A DNA stretch of 64,000 bases from Phellopilus nigrolimitatus (taxonomy: Eukaryota > Basidiomycota > Agaricomycetes > Hymenochaetales > Hymenochaetaceae), in assembly GCA_021029095.1 (NCBI GenBank), contig JAJOHG010000127.1:1-64000 (forward strand), given 5' to 3'. Of this stretch, positions 52,335 to 62,975 are shown piece by piece. Both the position numbers and the translations under genes were made by a program. Below the pieces are notes generated by a model. The model searched no databases, was not told where the DNA came from, and worked only from the letters and a program-made list of their open reading frames with translations. The stretch's first letter is position 1; the number at the start of each line of letters is the position of its first letter.

Positions 52335-52451
52335 CTACTCAAAACACATGTAGTCCATACCGAATGAAATGTTTCTCCGGAAGTAGACTTCTTCCATCGG
52401 TTTGACTTCTGCACGAAAAGTCTGCACTTGGTCTGCTTGGTCTTCGGACAT
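52335..52451 (-). pseudogene. F-box-like 3' remnant A
   Basis: A 38-codon frame with FRAEVKPMEEVYFRRNISF before its stop. This resembles the end of the F-box genes (LKSLEEICARRNISFSV). The same remnant exists at 56244-56360. No F-box or repeats precede it. Probably the last bit of a deleted, more distant family member, duplicated with its surroundings. Confidence 0.5.
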
Positions 52452-52462
52452 TGTTGGCTTTA

Positions 52463-52937
52463 CAGGCTTTCCGGAAAACCTTGTCAGTACGCACTTTTTT
52501 TTCACAACTTTTGTGCTGTATCTCCATTTGGCAATAGTTGCTATGTATGGTAATAGTTGCTAAAATCAGTAATAGTTGCTTAATGCGGACACTGCCATTT
52601 GCGGGTGATCGGCGCGTGGACAGTTGTGCTGCCAGCTGTGAAGACTGTGTTCAGAGAAGTCAAGTATTTCATAGATGTCATCAGGAACATAGCCATTGTC
52701 ATGTAGCCACGCATTTTTATGTCTTCACTGATCTTTCGGAAGGGCATGAGTACTGCTGAAGTCTTTCATGACTTGTCGTGTCCACGAGCCGATCACCCGC
52801 AAATGGCAGTGTCCGCATTAAGCAACTATTACTGATTTTAGCAACTATTACCATACATAGCAACTATTGCCAAATGGAGATACAGCACAAAAGTTGAAAA
52901 AAAAAGTGCGTACTGACAAGGTTTTCCGGAAAGCCTG
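52463..52937. mobile_element. TA-flanked foldback MITE, 475 bp, with paralogous empty site
   Basis: Ends CAGGCTTTCCGGAAAACC. Inverted repeats of about 157 bp (52463-52620, 52780-52937) are nearly identical and contain three AATAGTTGCT direct repeats. TA flanks at 52461-52462 and 52938-52939. The paralogous unit at 56365-56385 reads TTGGCTTTAAGTCGAGGAAA without the element, exactly what excision to one TA predicts. No coding capacity. Class by target and form: Tc1/mariner-type MITE (inferred). Confidence 0.9.
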
Positions 52938-52941
52938 TAAG

Positions 52942-54240
52942 TCGAGGAAGCGGCCATGCGCACCGTCTGTGCGACTCCCCGCATCGCCGGGCTTGCGCGC
53001 AGCACCCCAGGCGGATATGACCACGAGTAGCGCGTGAGGGCCGCCTTCGCTCCAGTCTTCTTCTTCTTTGTCTTTTGCGCGGCGTCAGCCGAGGAGCGCC
53101 GTGCGCGACAGGGTCAGTGCTTGCCGCGCCTGCGCGGCGGCGGCCGTGTGCAGGCGGCACCGCCACATGAGGTGGTCGGAGACTGGCTGCTTGCTGGAAT
53201 GCAGTAAGATGGAATGGAGGACGGGGAGAAGGACGTACGCGGCAGGAAGCGACCCGTAGTTGCTCCTCGAGTTCCCGGAGGTATCCGTGGCGGTCGGGGC
53301 AGTAAGTGGCCCGTAGCCACGGCAATCGGATGCCTAGAAGACGTTGCCGTCGTGATCACGCTGCAGTCATTATGAATTCTTCCTCAACGCACGCTGAAAG
53401 TAGAGTAGAAAGAAGACACACCTGAATGTCGTGGGCGGGCTCCCAGGGCTCTGCACAACGCTCGGGCTCGCGGCAAGGTGGAGCGGGGCGACCTCCGTAC
53501 CGGATGAGGTGGAAGCCAGCGTCGAAGACGTGGGGCCCGCTCGATCCTGCTGAGGGACGGACGTGGTGGTCACTTCTCCGTCCGCAGCAGTCATGCTCGC
53601 AGGAGTGGGCGATGTATTTTCCAGGTCGGCGGAGGACGATGGAGACGAACAGAGGCTCCCGTTATCCTCGTCGTCCCTGCCGGTTCCACTACCATCACCG
53701 CTAGCACCTCCGCGCGTCCTGAACCCGGGCGGCCGCCGTTAGCCGATTTGCCAGCTAACGCCGGACGATGGGTGCCATTGTCGCCGCGGGCGCGTCAGAG
53801 GATGGCAGCGCCGCCATCGACTCAGAGCTGGTGCTCGTAGAGGACTTTGAATCGGACACGCTGGATGACGCGGGGAAGGGTGGGTCTGATGTGCCCGCGC
53901 TCGTGGAGGCGGCCGACGAAACCTGGTCGGATGTGCTCGAGCTCGAGATGACAGTCGATGGAGAGCCCGACGCCGATGTGGACAACGAGTCAGATAGTAC
54001 CACGGAAGAGTGCACTGACGAAGCAAGCTGAGAACCAAACCCTGATATAGCGGAGTGAGGTGGATGGGGTAGACGTCGACGTAGAGTCCGGTGGTGTGCT
54101 GTCGGTTATGCTGAAAGGTGTGCTGGTCGCATGCAGACCCACTGCTTGACGCGTCTAATGTTCTCGAGCTTGTGAAGACTGTCGATGAAGCAGTTGATGA
54201 AAAGTGCCTCGAAAACCGAGATCACGTAATCGCAGAATGC
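52942..54240 (-). pseudogene. Truncated Ser-rich membrane-protein pseudogene 4
   Basis: Homologous to 61020-62310 of the intact gene. It keeps parts of the Ser-rich region and the basic juxtamembrane stretch, and ends in the tail before the MDVYGPG motif. Out-of-frame changes and an internal TAG interrupt it, and the membrane segment is not intact. Its 5' truncation coincides with that of copies 1-3 (CGAAAACCGAGATCACGTAA at about 54211). Confidence 0.72.
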
Positions 54241-54521
54241 GAGCCGAGGCGCGTACTGCATGAGGCGCCGCACCAAAGCCGTCCACTCAACGGATGAAAT
54301 GTCCTCGCCTCGGCGTTCGGCCGGTCTACCCTCTGTATCATTTATTTGAAGTTTCGGTCCAGTATGAAATAAGCAATCAAGACCTTCGTAACGTATATAC
54401 ATAGAATGCGCGGAATATAATGTGACGTATTCTGAAGACATGGATTAATTGCAAACGCGAATTTGAAGAAGACACCGAGCCTCGAACACTAAACCACAGA
54501 GCACGATTCAATTCATTCATA

Positions 54522-55709
54522 TTATCCTCGATAGTCGTCTTCACTAAAGGAGATGTTTCTTCGAGCGCAGATTTCTTTAAGCGACCCCAACGCCTTCGAC
54601 TTTGCCCGCATAGATTCTCTCCAGTTTATTTCCAGGTCATCGTCAAATTCAGCTTGAACATATGAACGAAAATGAAGCACTTTGAGAGCCGGAAGGAAGT
54701 CGCCCGATCCTGCCCCTAACCTGAAACAATTCACAAGCAGTTCGACATGCCTGGGGTCCACGTAATAGAATAGCTCTTCCAGAGAATCCATAGACTCCAA
54801 GAATTTCGGATGCACGTGAACCACTTCGCAGTAGAAATAGCGAAGTTTACGCAAAGGCGGGAAGTACGGGATCACGTCGCGTGGTTGCTTTGTGATATGC
54901 AATTTTAAGCGAACGAGAGACTCCGACCACGTATGCAGACATGCGAGGGCCACCATATCCGCGAAACGATAGTGTTCGATATCAACGTCCTCAACAAACG
55001 GTGCCATTTTCGCTAAGAAGCAGGCCTTGTCGAGGCCCTGCACCTTAACACGACGCAGTGCTAGACAACGAGTGGATGTCTCAGCTGTGAATTTGAGCCG
55101 ATTTCGGTGAAGGTTCTGGTCATCGATGAGCGAAAACTCCTTAAGGTCCGGCCAGTTTGCCAACAACGCCAGCGTCTCTTTCGGAGAGCAAAGCATGTCG
55201 TTATATTTTCCCCGGCCCCGACGAATATATGTGGAGTGAAGGCGCAAATGCTTCAGCGACCGCTCGGCCAACGCGTGCCTTAAACCTTCTACTAAGGTCG
55301 TGTCGAGTTTCTGCCAATCTTCGCCCAACCGACTAATACTGAGGTGTGTGAGGTTCGAGGACAGGGATATGATCTGAGTGATCGCGCGAACGTGCTCGAC
55401 ACCAAAACACTTGGACTCGACAGCAAAGAAGCGCACGAGGTTCGCGAGGCAGCTGTTCTGCGACAGCGTCGCGAGAAGACGCGCAACCCCGATAGCTTCG
55501 CTATTTGTGTTATTCGCTATAATGGATATTGACTCGTAGAGCTGGCGTTCTCCATATTCATGCCATGCCTTGCAGACGAGGAGAAGAGGGGCCAGGTCTG
55601 AGGGGCGATGAGAATCGGGAAACGTGTACGGACCGCCGAGATATAGCTGGATGATGTTCTCCGTTATCTCGAACGGAAGCGGCGGCGTACGCGGCTCTGT
55701 GCTAGCCAT
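54522..55709 (-). CDS. F-box protein, array copy 8
   Basis: Intronless, 395 aa, MASTEPRTPPLPFEI start. F-box ITENIIQLYLGG, SDLAPLLLVCKAW. It shares VESKCFGVEHVRAITQIIS with copy 1 and LGEDWQKLDTTLVEGLRHAL with copy 5, so it combines features of both. C-terminus ICARRNISFSEDD. Intact. Confidence 0.85.
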   Translation of the reverse strand: MASTEPRTPPLPFEITENIIQLYLGGPYTFPDSHRPSDLAPLLLVCKAWHEYGERQLYESISIIANNTNSEAIGVARLLATLSQNSCLANLVRFFAVESKCFGVEHVRAITQIISLSSNLTHLSISRLGEDWQKLDTTLVEGLRHALAERSLKHLRLHSTYIRRGRGKYNDMLCSPKETLALLANWPDLKEFSLIDDQNLHRNRLKFTAETSTRCLALRRVKVQGLDKACFLAKMAPFVEDVDIEHYRFADMVALACLHTWSESLVRLKLHITKQPRDVIPYFPPLRKLRYFYCEVVHVHPKFLESMDSLEELFYYVDPRHVELLVNCFRLGAGSGDFLPALKVLHFRSYVQAEFDDDLEINWRESMRAKSKALGSLKEICARRNISFSEDDYRG

Positions 55710-56243
55710 GATGGCCTAACTGGCGACATTTCGGCAGAATTAAGCACCACAAAAGTGTACTCGCTGGAGCATCAACTGGAGGACACACCTGGGTTTCGAG
55801 AGAGGAGGACACCGTGGGGGTCTCGCCTGGGCTTCTGCGTGGCTAGATGCTTTTCGTCTTGAAGGCACGGATCGCTCGCGGTTTCTGTGAGTGCAGATGT
55901 GTAGAGTAGAGATATGGTCGGCGTTAGAGATGCTGATTAGTCATTGTGACTCATGTTGCTCGTGATTGGGAAAGCGTGGTACAATTTATAAAATCTCGCA
56001 ATAGACAGATCGTACAGTACTCATAGGTCGAGGGTATATACCACTACATAGTAGTACTACTGGTTATTAGAAGATTATATTGCTTGTAGGCCGAGTAGAT
56101 ATACATGAAATGTTAATATATATTCGCCGAAATAGCCCGTCTTCATCTTACACTGGAATGCTATTTCATCATAACTAGAGAAATAAATTGCAATTCTGAA
56201 ACTGACATCTGATAAGGCGTCCGCAAAAGAAGGTTCAGTTTAT
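55710..56243. other. F-box 8 upstream region
   Basis: Conserved F-box upstream block with the probable 5'-UTR intron (GGACACACCTGGG at about 55781), followed by the segment shared with 52150-52334. It gives uninterrupted reference sequence for the insertion at 43693-44289. Confidence 0.5.
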
Positions 56244-56360
56244 CTACTCGAAACACATGAGATCCACACTGAACGAAATGTTTCTACGGACGCAAACTTT
56301 TCCCATCGATTTGACTTCTGCACGAAAAACCTGCTCGTCGTCTGCTTGGTCTTTGGACAT
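56244..56360 (-). pseudogene. F-box-like 3' remnant B
   Basis: A 38-codon frame, FRAEVKSMGKVCVRRNISF near its end, paralogous to remnant A at 52335. It sits beside the empty site for the 475-bp MITE. Too short to be a functional F-box protein. Confidence 0.5.
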
Positions 56361-56411
56361 CATTGGCTTTAAGTCGAGGAAACGACCAGGTACGCGCAAA
56401 TGAAGTAGGAC

Positions 56412-57620
56412 TCAATCCGACCAATGATATTGGTCACAGTCGTCTACGCTGAAGGAGATGCCTCTTTGAGCGCAGATTTCTTCAAGAGACCTCAACGCCG
56501 CTCGCGAGGGTTCTACCCGGTCCACCCACTCATCGTCGCACTCGCCTGGAAAACGCTCTGGATAATCGAGGAGAACGGCTGAGCGAAAACAAAGAATTTT
56601 GAGTGCCGGAAGGAAGTCGCCCGATCTTGTCCCTTCCTTGAAACAGTTCACCAGTTGTTCCGCCCGCTGGGGACGCACGGTATAGTATAGTTCTTCCAGG
56701 GATTCCATAGTCTCCAAGAATCTCGGATGCACGTCAGTCGCTGCGCATAAGAAATAGCGAAGTTTTCGTAAAGGCGGGAAATCCTGGAATGCCTCTTCGT
56801 TGTATTCCACCACCCGCAGCCTTAAGTCCACGAGAGTCTTAGACCACCTATGCAGGCAGGCAAGAGTTCCCCCATGCCTGGTCTCATTGTGTAGGATATA
56901 AGCGCCCTCGACGAACGGCGCTATCTTCGTCAAGACGCATGCCATGTCGAAGCCCTGCACCCGAACGCAACGCAGTGCCAGACAACGGGCAGGTGTCTCA
57001 GGTGGGATTTCAAACGGATTTGGATAAGTGACCTCGTTCTTGAACGAAAACTCCTGAAGGTCCGGCCAGTTTGCCATCAACGCCAACGCCTCTTTTGGAG
57101 AGCAAAGCGCGTCGTAATTAGCCGACCACTTCAGTCCATATGTGTTGTGAAGGTGAAAATACTTCAAAGACCGATTAGTCAGCGCGTGCCTTAAGCGTTC
57201 TACCACTTGCAAGTCGATGTCCTGCCGAAGGCCATGCAGCCGACTAATGCCGAAGTGCGTGAGGTTCGAGGACAGGGAGATGATCTGCGTGATTGCACGA
57301 ACACGCTCGTCCCCAAAACAATCGGACTCATAAGTAAAGAAGCGCACGAGGTTCGCAAGACGGCTGTTTTGCGAGAGTGTCGAGCTGAGAAGCACAAGAC
57401 CAATAGCTTCGTTGCGGTTCCATTCCTCTGTGATTGATATTGACTTGTAAAGCAAGCGTTCTCCGCATTCATGCCATGCCTTGCAGACGAGGAGAAGAGG
57501 CGCGAGGTCTGAGGGTCGATGGGAATGGGGAAACGTGAACGGACCACCGAGATATAGCTGGATGATGATCGCCTTTATCTCGAACGGAAGCGGCGGCGTT
57601 CGTGGCTTTGTTCTACCCAT
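56412..57620 (-). CDS. F-box protein, array copy 9
   Basis: Intronless, 402 aa, starting MGRTKPRTPPLPFEI. The F-box is slightly altered (IKAIIIQLYLGG) but keeps SDLAPLLLVCKAW. The body has LTHFGISRLHGL, SLKYFHLHN and ALRCVRVQGFDMACVL. It ends ICAQRGISFSVDD. The N-terminal half resembles copy 6 (FGDERVRAITQIIS). Last full copy in the array. Intact. Confidence 0.85.
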   Translation of the reverse strand: MGRTKPRTPPLPFEIKAIIIQLYLGGPFTFPHSHRPSDLAPLLLVCKAWHECGERLLYKSISITEEWNRNEAIGLVLLSSTLSQNSRLANLVRFFTYESDCFGDERVRAITQIISLSSNLTHFGISRLHGLRQDIDLQVVERLRHALTNRSLKYFHLHNTYGLKWSANYDALCSPKEALALMANWPDLQEFSFKNEVTYPNPFEIPPETPARCLALRCVRVQGFDMACVLTKIAPFVEGAYILHNETRHGGTLACLHRWSKTLVDLRLRVVEYNEEAFQDFPPLRKLRYFLCAATDVHPRFLETMESLEELYYTVRPQRAEQLVNCFKEGTRSGDFLPALKILCFRSAVLLDYPERFPGECDDEWVDRVEPSRAALRSLEEICAQRGISFSVDDCDQYHWSD

Positions 57621-58492
57621 TATGGCCTAATTGAAGACGTTTTGACAGTGTTACTCGGGAAGAGTGTACTCGTTGAACGATCAAGAGGAGGACACACCTG
57701 GGTTCCGAGACGAAAACACAGTGTTTTTCAACACGTTTCATCACGTGATACGTAGCTGAGTCAGCAACTCTCGACGTGTTCACTTCACTCGTTTCGTGTG
57801 TTTCCAGCTTGAATTTTTATTCTATAACTTTCTTCTTTCATCAGCTCAACGAGAAGGCTCGGACCGCGCTACCGGTATTTTAAGGCTGCTGCTGCGAGCA
57901 AATGGCTTGCTGCCATGTCCGCTGCCGATTCTAGACGAGAAAATAGTTTCACCGAACCTGGCTTTCTTGGAACATCCGCAGCAGAGCGCACTTCTGCCTA
58001 CGAAACACCGTGCCCATGCTTGCGGACCTCCGGAAAGCGGTCTCTACTTCCACTTGCTCTGACGAATGCGAGACTCATCATTGGCCAGCAAAACACCTCG
58101 TCACGAGGCGACCTCCGCATAACGCGATCATCTGCGGGACTCTCGGATTTATGCTGGTCGAACTTACAACGCCATAAATAGGTCGAGATGTGCCGTAGTG
58201 CTTCTTTATCCGGCTTCTTTAGCCGCTGGACAACATACGGTCGTGCGTGTGGATGGATTTGGAGGCCGGCGACGGTGCTGGTCTGCAGCGGAGGGCTTTT
58301 ACCTCGGAAAAACATAGGCCGTGAATATCTGTTTGCTCGCCTCTATGCCTTCGGTATCTCCGGTTGAGGGATGACATTGATGAATCCGATATACTAGCAC
58401 GAATACAACAGACTCAAGAGACATAAAAGCATGGATTCTTGATTTCTAGCATTGAGCTCTCAATCGAACTCTGAACACGCCTGCTGCTGAAT
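57621..58492. other. F-box 9 upstream region and array edge
   Basis: F-box upstream block, then the segment shared with 48540-48752. An 88-codon plus-strand frame at 57915-58181 and a 105-codon minus-strand frame at 57998-58315 overlap. Neither has a recognisable domain, so neither is called. The last 100 bp should contain the promoter of the gene at 58493. Confidence 0.45.
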
Positions 58493-59466
58493 ATGAACGT
58501 TTTGCGCCGTCTTTTCGTCTTGGCAGCTGCCGCTGCCACAGGTGTGTCCTTTTTATAAATTAATTTTTGGCTCTCCGTGCGCTCATATTATTCTGCTTGG
58601 AGCCCTCGCGCAGAGCTCGTCCTACACGGATAGCGGGATCACTTTCCAGGGCATTACGGTTGCAACCTACGACATCACCATCGGGTTCGTCACCCCGCCC
58701 GCCGGCTCCGCGGACACGGATGAGTTTATTGGCGAGATTGTCTCGCCTACGTCGAACAAATGGGTAAGACGCCGCCCTGCCCATACCTCTTCACGGCTTT
58801 GGATTCACTTGATTCTCTAGATCGGCCTTGCGCTCGGAGGCCAGATGGCGAATAATCTCCTGCTCGTCGCGTGGCCGAATGGCGACGACATCGTCGCTTC
58901 TCCGCGCTTTACTTCGTACGTGCTCCAGTCCACCCGCCTCACCGTAAAACGTCGTTCTGAAGCGGTACCGCCCATGCTCACGCCTTCTTGCCATACGCGG
59001 ACTCGACGGCATTTGAACGCACGAACAGCGGCTACGTGCAGCCTACGGCGTACGCCGGGCCGACGCTCACGACGCTCTCGCAGACGTCCGTGGACGCGGA
59101 CACGTGGCGCTGGGTGTTCCGCTGCCAGAACTGCACGAGCTGGGCGGGCGACGGCACAACCGGCACCCTCGACACGACCGGCTCGCCCGTCATCGCGTGG
59201 GCCGTCAGTGCGTGACAATGCTTATCTTGTATCCTATTTCAGACGCTGACTGGACGTTTGCTTTTGCTCGTTCTTGATACGACACAGGCTTCGAAGCCGT
59301 CGACGATCCCTCTGACCCGGACAGCAACTTCAGCGAGCACGACGACTGTGAGCCCTTTTTATTTGTCATGTTCTATGCTGGTGAGATATTGACGGGATAC
59401 GCAGTCGGATTTTGGGGGGAGGTTTTCTCGGACGCGTCGAGCAGCTCGTACAGCTCATACACATAG
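58493..59466 (+). CDS. Secreted AA8-type (CDH-like) cytochrome domain protein
   Basis: Predicted extracellular b-type heme protein of the cellobiose-dehydrogenase cytochrome/DOMON fold. Six exons: 58493-58541, 58603-58763, 58821-58915, 59029-59207, 59288-59347, 59405-59466; 606 nt, 201 aa. The signal peptide MNVLRRLFVLAAAAATALA is split by intron 1. YDITIGFVTPP, IGLALGGQMANNLLLVAWP, TWRWVFRCQNCTSW and FSEHDDFGFWGE follow. Heme ligands are probably Met79 and His179, matching the Met/His pair of CDH cytochromes. It ends in a short Ser/Tyr tail. There is no flavin dehydrogenase domain and no cellulose-binding module. Stand-alone AA8 proteins are thought to pass electrons to lytic polysaccharide monooxygenases or reduce iron; which one applies is unknown. 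Confidence 0.88.
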
Positions 59467-59928
59467 GATGACTGGCCGTGGATTTTATCCCGTTGATTAA
59501 TGAGTAGGTATTCTGGGATTTGGGGATGTATAAAACGTGCCTCTCTTTCGGGGAAGTGGTTTTTGTAGCTAGTTTCGACGGGTCATCAAAGAACATGAGC
59601 TACCTGTCACCCTTTTGCCAATTATCGGCCTTCCAGATACTCAAAGTTGGGTTCGTAGCTTCCCTACTCATCTGAGTTTTCTACCAAATGCCCGCGTCTT
59701 CTCGTCCTGAGCTCGACTTTTGTTCTTGTTACCAAAAGTACATGTAACTTATCCTTCGTGATAAGGAGAGGACGTCGGCATCCGCGTGCGCGAGGCCGTG
59801 CGAGGCAATAATATTCTTCCCTGTGTGTGATCTCGTCGGAAAGTTGTCCGAGAAACACTATGATGATCAGGAATGTGATGCTTTGGCAACGCTCGTAGAT
59901 GGCATTTTATGTTGAGCCATGGTGAGAA
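59467..59928. other. Intergenic region
   Basis: Between the cytochrome gene and the Ser-rich gene. I see no coding frame. The final 100 bp may contain the promoter of the next gene, whose exact start is uncertain. Confidence 0.45.
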
Positions 59929-62900
59929 TTGATTCCGCGCCGGAGGCAGTTCAAGTTGCCGACTACAAGTGCTTTCCTCCCGACGTTGTGCTTGCTCTCT
60001 GCACTCGGCCACGGCCATCTGGCTGGCCTCATCTCTGCTTTCCTCGCAACTCTAAGGCTTCAAGCCTCGCAAGCCGCGTCCAGGAGACGCGCACAATGTA
60101 TCTTCCGCGCCAGGTTGATTGTGAGTCTCCCGCACTGCTCTCACGCCTCTGACAGCGACGTGAGAGGCAGCGTTGACAGCGCCGCAAGCGTCTGTCCTCG
60201 AATTTCGAATGAAAGATCTGCGACATGTACTGACTGCTTTCCTTTGTGTGTGTGTGTACAGCGGGCGCGGACGCTCCTGGCGAGCCTACTTCAAGTTCTG
60301 CGAACAGCGACACGACTAGCTCCTCCAACGCGCCATCATCATCTCCAAGCGGCATCAATTCGTCAAGTGCGACGTCGTCCAAGGCCGCCTCGTCTTCATC
60401 GTCTTCATCTTCTCCAGCAACAAGTACGCAATCCTCGAGCCCGAGCACGGCGCAGGCGAGCGCCCCTTCATCCTCGGCTGGAACCAGCACGACATCATCC
60501 TCCCCCGCCCAGACTTCGACCACCTCCGGACCAGGCTCTAGCGCGCCGGTCTCGTCTTCTTCGCAGTCGATTACGAGTACGGATGCGAAGGGCAGCGCTG
60601 CAAGAAGCAGTGGCAGCAATGGCGAGGAGGGTACATCAGGCGGCAGCACCGCGTCTTCGACGGGCGCCGATTCTTCTTCCAGCGCTCCCAGTGCATCTTC
60701 CGGCACTTCCAGCACCGCCAGCAGCACAGACACGAGCTCTACGTCGGCTCCCGCGTTCTCATCCGCTTCGTCAAGCTCTGATTCCATATTTACCTCATCG
60801 TCGTCGACGTCGGCCTTGTCTTCCTCTTCGTTATCCACATCTCCGCCGGAAGCTCTCACAAGCTCGAGCACGAACACGTCCAATTCGGCATCTTCGTCGG
60901 CGGGCTCTACTAGCTCGAGCACATCAGATGCGTCAAGCAGCGGGTCTGCGTCTTCTGCAGTAACCGGCTCCTCCTCCAGTGCAACAAGCGCATCTTCCAG
61001 CACAACCAGCGGCACATCTTCGGACTCTACATCGACTTCTACCTCATCCACCTCGCTTTCTGCCTCCGCTACATTAGGCTTCGGTTCTCAGCGTGCCTCA
61101 TTGACATCCTCGTCCGCTTCGCTATCTACCTCATCCTCCGCATCGGCGTCGACCTCTTCGTCGACAACCGTCACGAGTTCGAGCACATCCGACCCGACCT
61201 CCACGACCGCGGGCGCATCAGACCCTGCCTCCTCCACGTCGTCCAGCGCCTCCGACTCGCTCTCCTCCCCAAGCACGAGCTCTTCCTCCGTGAGCGCGGC
61301 GCCGCCATCCTCCTCCTCCGCGCCCGCGGTGACAGCGACGCCCACCCCGCCGCCCGACGCGGGCTCGGGCAAGTCGGCGAACGGCGGCGGGGACGATAGC
61401 GGCGATGGTGGTGGAACCGGCGGCGATGGTAGTGGAACCGACGGCGATGATGGGGATAACGGGGGCTCTTCATCGTCTGGGGCTGCCCCGTCGAGCTCTG
61501 CCGACCCGGCAGATACAGCGCCCGCGCCTGCGGGCACGCCTGCTGCCGACAGCGGAGGGAACACTGCGTTCGTCCCTCAGCCAGATCAAGCGGGACCCAC
61601 GTCCGTCCCTCAACAGGATGCGGCGGGGTTCACGTCCTCGACGCCGGCCTCCATCTCGTCCGGTACGGAGGTTGATCCACTTACCCCGACATTGAGCACA
61701 AGCGTCGTGCAGAGTCCCGGGAGCCCTCCTACGACACTCAGGTGCGTCTTTCTTCTACTTTGTTCTCGGTGGTGCGTTAAAAATTGACTCCAGCGTGATC
61801 TCGACGGCGGCGACATCTGGGCATGCGACGGCTGTAGCTACAAGCCTTCTACCGTCGCCGACCATCACGAACACTTCTGGGAACGGAACGAGCAGCTATG
61901 GGTCACTTCCTGCCACGTACGTCCCCTCCTCTTTCCGTCCTCTATTCTATCTTACTCACCCTTACGGCCTCCCAGCAAGCACCAAATCTCGGGCGGCGCG
62001 ATCGTCGGCATCGTCATCTCGGTCCTCGGGAGCATCGTGTTCCTCGCGCTCATCGCCGTGCTCCTCATGCGGCGGCGCCGTCTGCGCGCGGCCGCCGCGC
62101 AAGTGCGCCACGCGCCAACCCCGTCGCGGACGGCGTTCCTCGGCGGACGCCGCGCAAGACAAATGGAAGAAGAAAGCGGAAACGAAGGCGGCTCCCGCGG
62201 CCTGCGCGCGCTGCTCGCGGGCGTCTCCGCTTGGGCCGCCGCGCGCCTTACACGCTCGGCAAGGCCGCGCGCAGGCCCGGCGATGCGGGAGGTCGGGCGG
62301 GCGGCGCGCATGGATGTGTATGGCCCAGGCGAGCACCTGCCACCCATCACCGGGCTCAGCGCCTCGCCTCTGCACGTGTCCTTTCCCAGTCCCGCCGGCG
62401 CCGCGCCGCGCGACCCGTTCGCCGACCCCGCGCCAGCGTCGGAGGCGGACCCGTTCTGGGACGCGGCGGACGTGCTCCCGCCCGCGCTCTTCGCGGGGCG
62501 GGGCGCGCGCGGCGCTGCCGGCGGGAAGAGGAGCGTCGAGAGCGAGGGGTACGGCGGCGGCCTGCTGGGCACGCAGCCCGCGGACCCGTTCGCGGATCCG
62601 GGCCCGTCGCCTGTTCGTCCTGCGGCGTCGCGCACGGCGAGCCCGGCGCGCGGCGGCACGCCGAACGTGCCTGCGGCTGGGGCTGCGCCGCCGTACTACT
62701 CCGGCCTGGCGCAGCTCGGCGGCGTGGACATCTTCGACCTTCCGGACCTTCCGGACCTCCCCGCTGGGCAGGAGCGTGCGCACGCGCTGTGGGCGGCGCG
62801 GCGCGACTCCTATGTGCGCGGGTCGGAGATCAGTCTCGACTCGGGACTGAGCTGGGGACAGGGTGCGGGCGGAGGAGATCTGCGGGCCGGCGTGTTGCGC

Positions 62901-62975
62901 GCAAACTCGCCGGCGGGGACGTCTGCCTACTCTGATAGCACGAGCGTCGGGGAAATCAGGTACCAGGTGCGTTAG
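59929..62975 (+). CDS. Ser/Thr-rich single-pass membrane protein, apparently intact
   Basis: Exons 60262-61741, 61794-61916 and 61976-62975 are well supported and keep frame. The first exon is uncertain. Starting at 59929 with a donor at 60098 gives a hydrophobic, signal-like N-terminus; starting at 59919 with a donor at 60121 also keeps frame but has none. A ~480-residue Ser/Thr/Ala-rich ectodomain, likely O-mannosylated, is followed by Gly/Asp-rich and Pro-rich parts. One membrane helix (GGAIVGIVISVLGSIVFLAL, near 62000) comes next, then a basic stop (MRRRRRLR) and a ~300-residue cytoplasmic tail with MDVYGPGEHLPPITGLS and DPFADP motifs. The layout resembles cell-wall stress sensors of the Wsc/Mid2 type, but no WSC domain is seen. 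Parent-like copy of the four array pseudogenes. Confidence 0.72.

Noticed and set aside
27006..57620. CRISPR-like array or satellite as explanation for the regular repeats
   Set aside because: The repeat unit is several kb of genes and spacers, not short direct repeats with unique spacers, and the host is eukaryotic.
57915..58315. Overlapping plus (88 codons) and minus (105 codons) frames at the array edge
   Set aside because: No domain, splice pattern or paralogue with preserved frame. The related segment at 48540-48752 does not keep either frame.
60029..61564. Long minus-strand frames (340 and 158 codons) opposite the Ser-rich exon
   Set aside because: Mirror of a Ser-codon repeat that reads as Glu/Asp/Val runs on the other strand. 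The plus frame keeps splice sites and continues into the membrane segment and tail.
61795..62935. Alternate frames (351 and 345 codons) over the last exons of the Ser-rich gene
   Set aside because: They are Arg/Pro-rich and lack the membrane helix. The frame with the helix and the tail motifs conserved in the pseudogenes is the real one.
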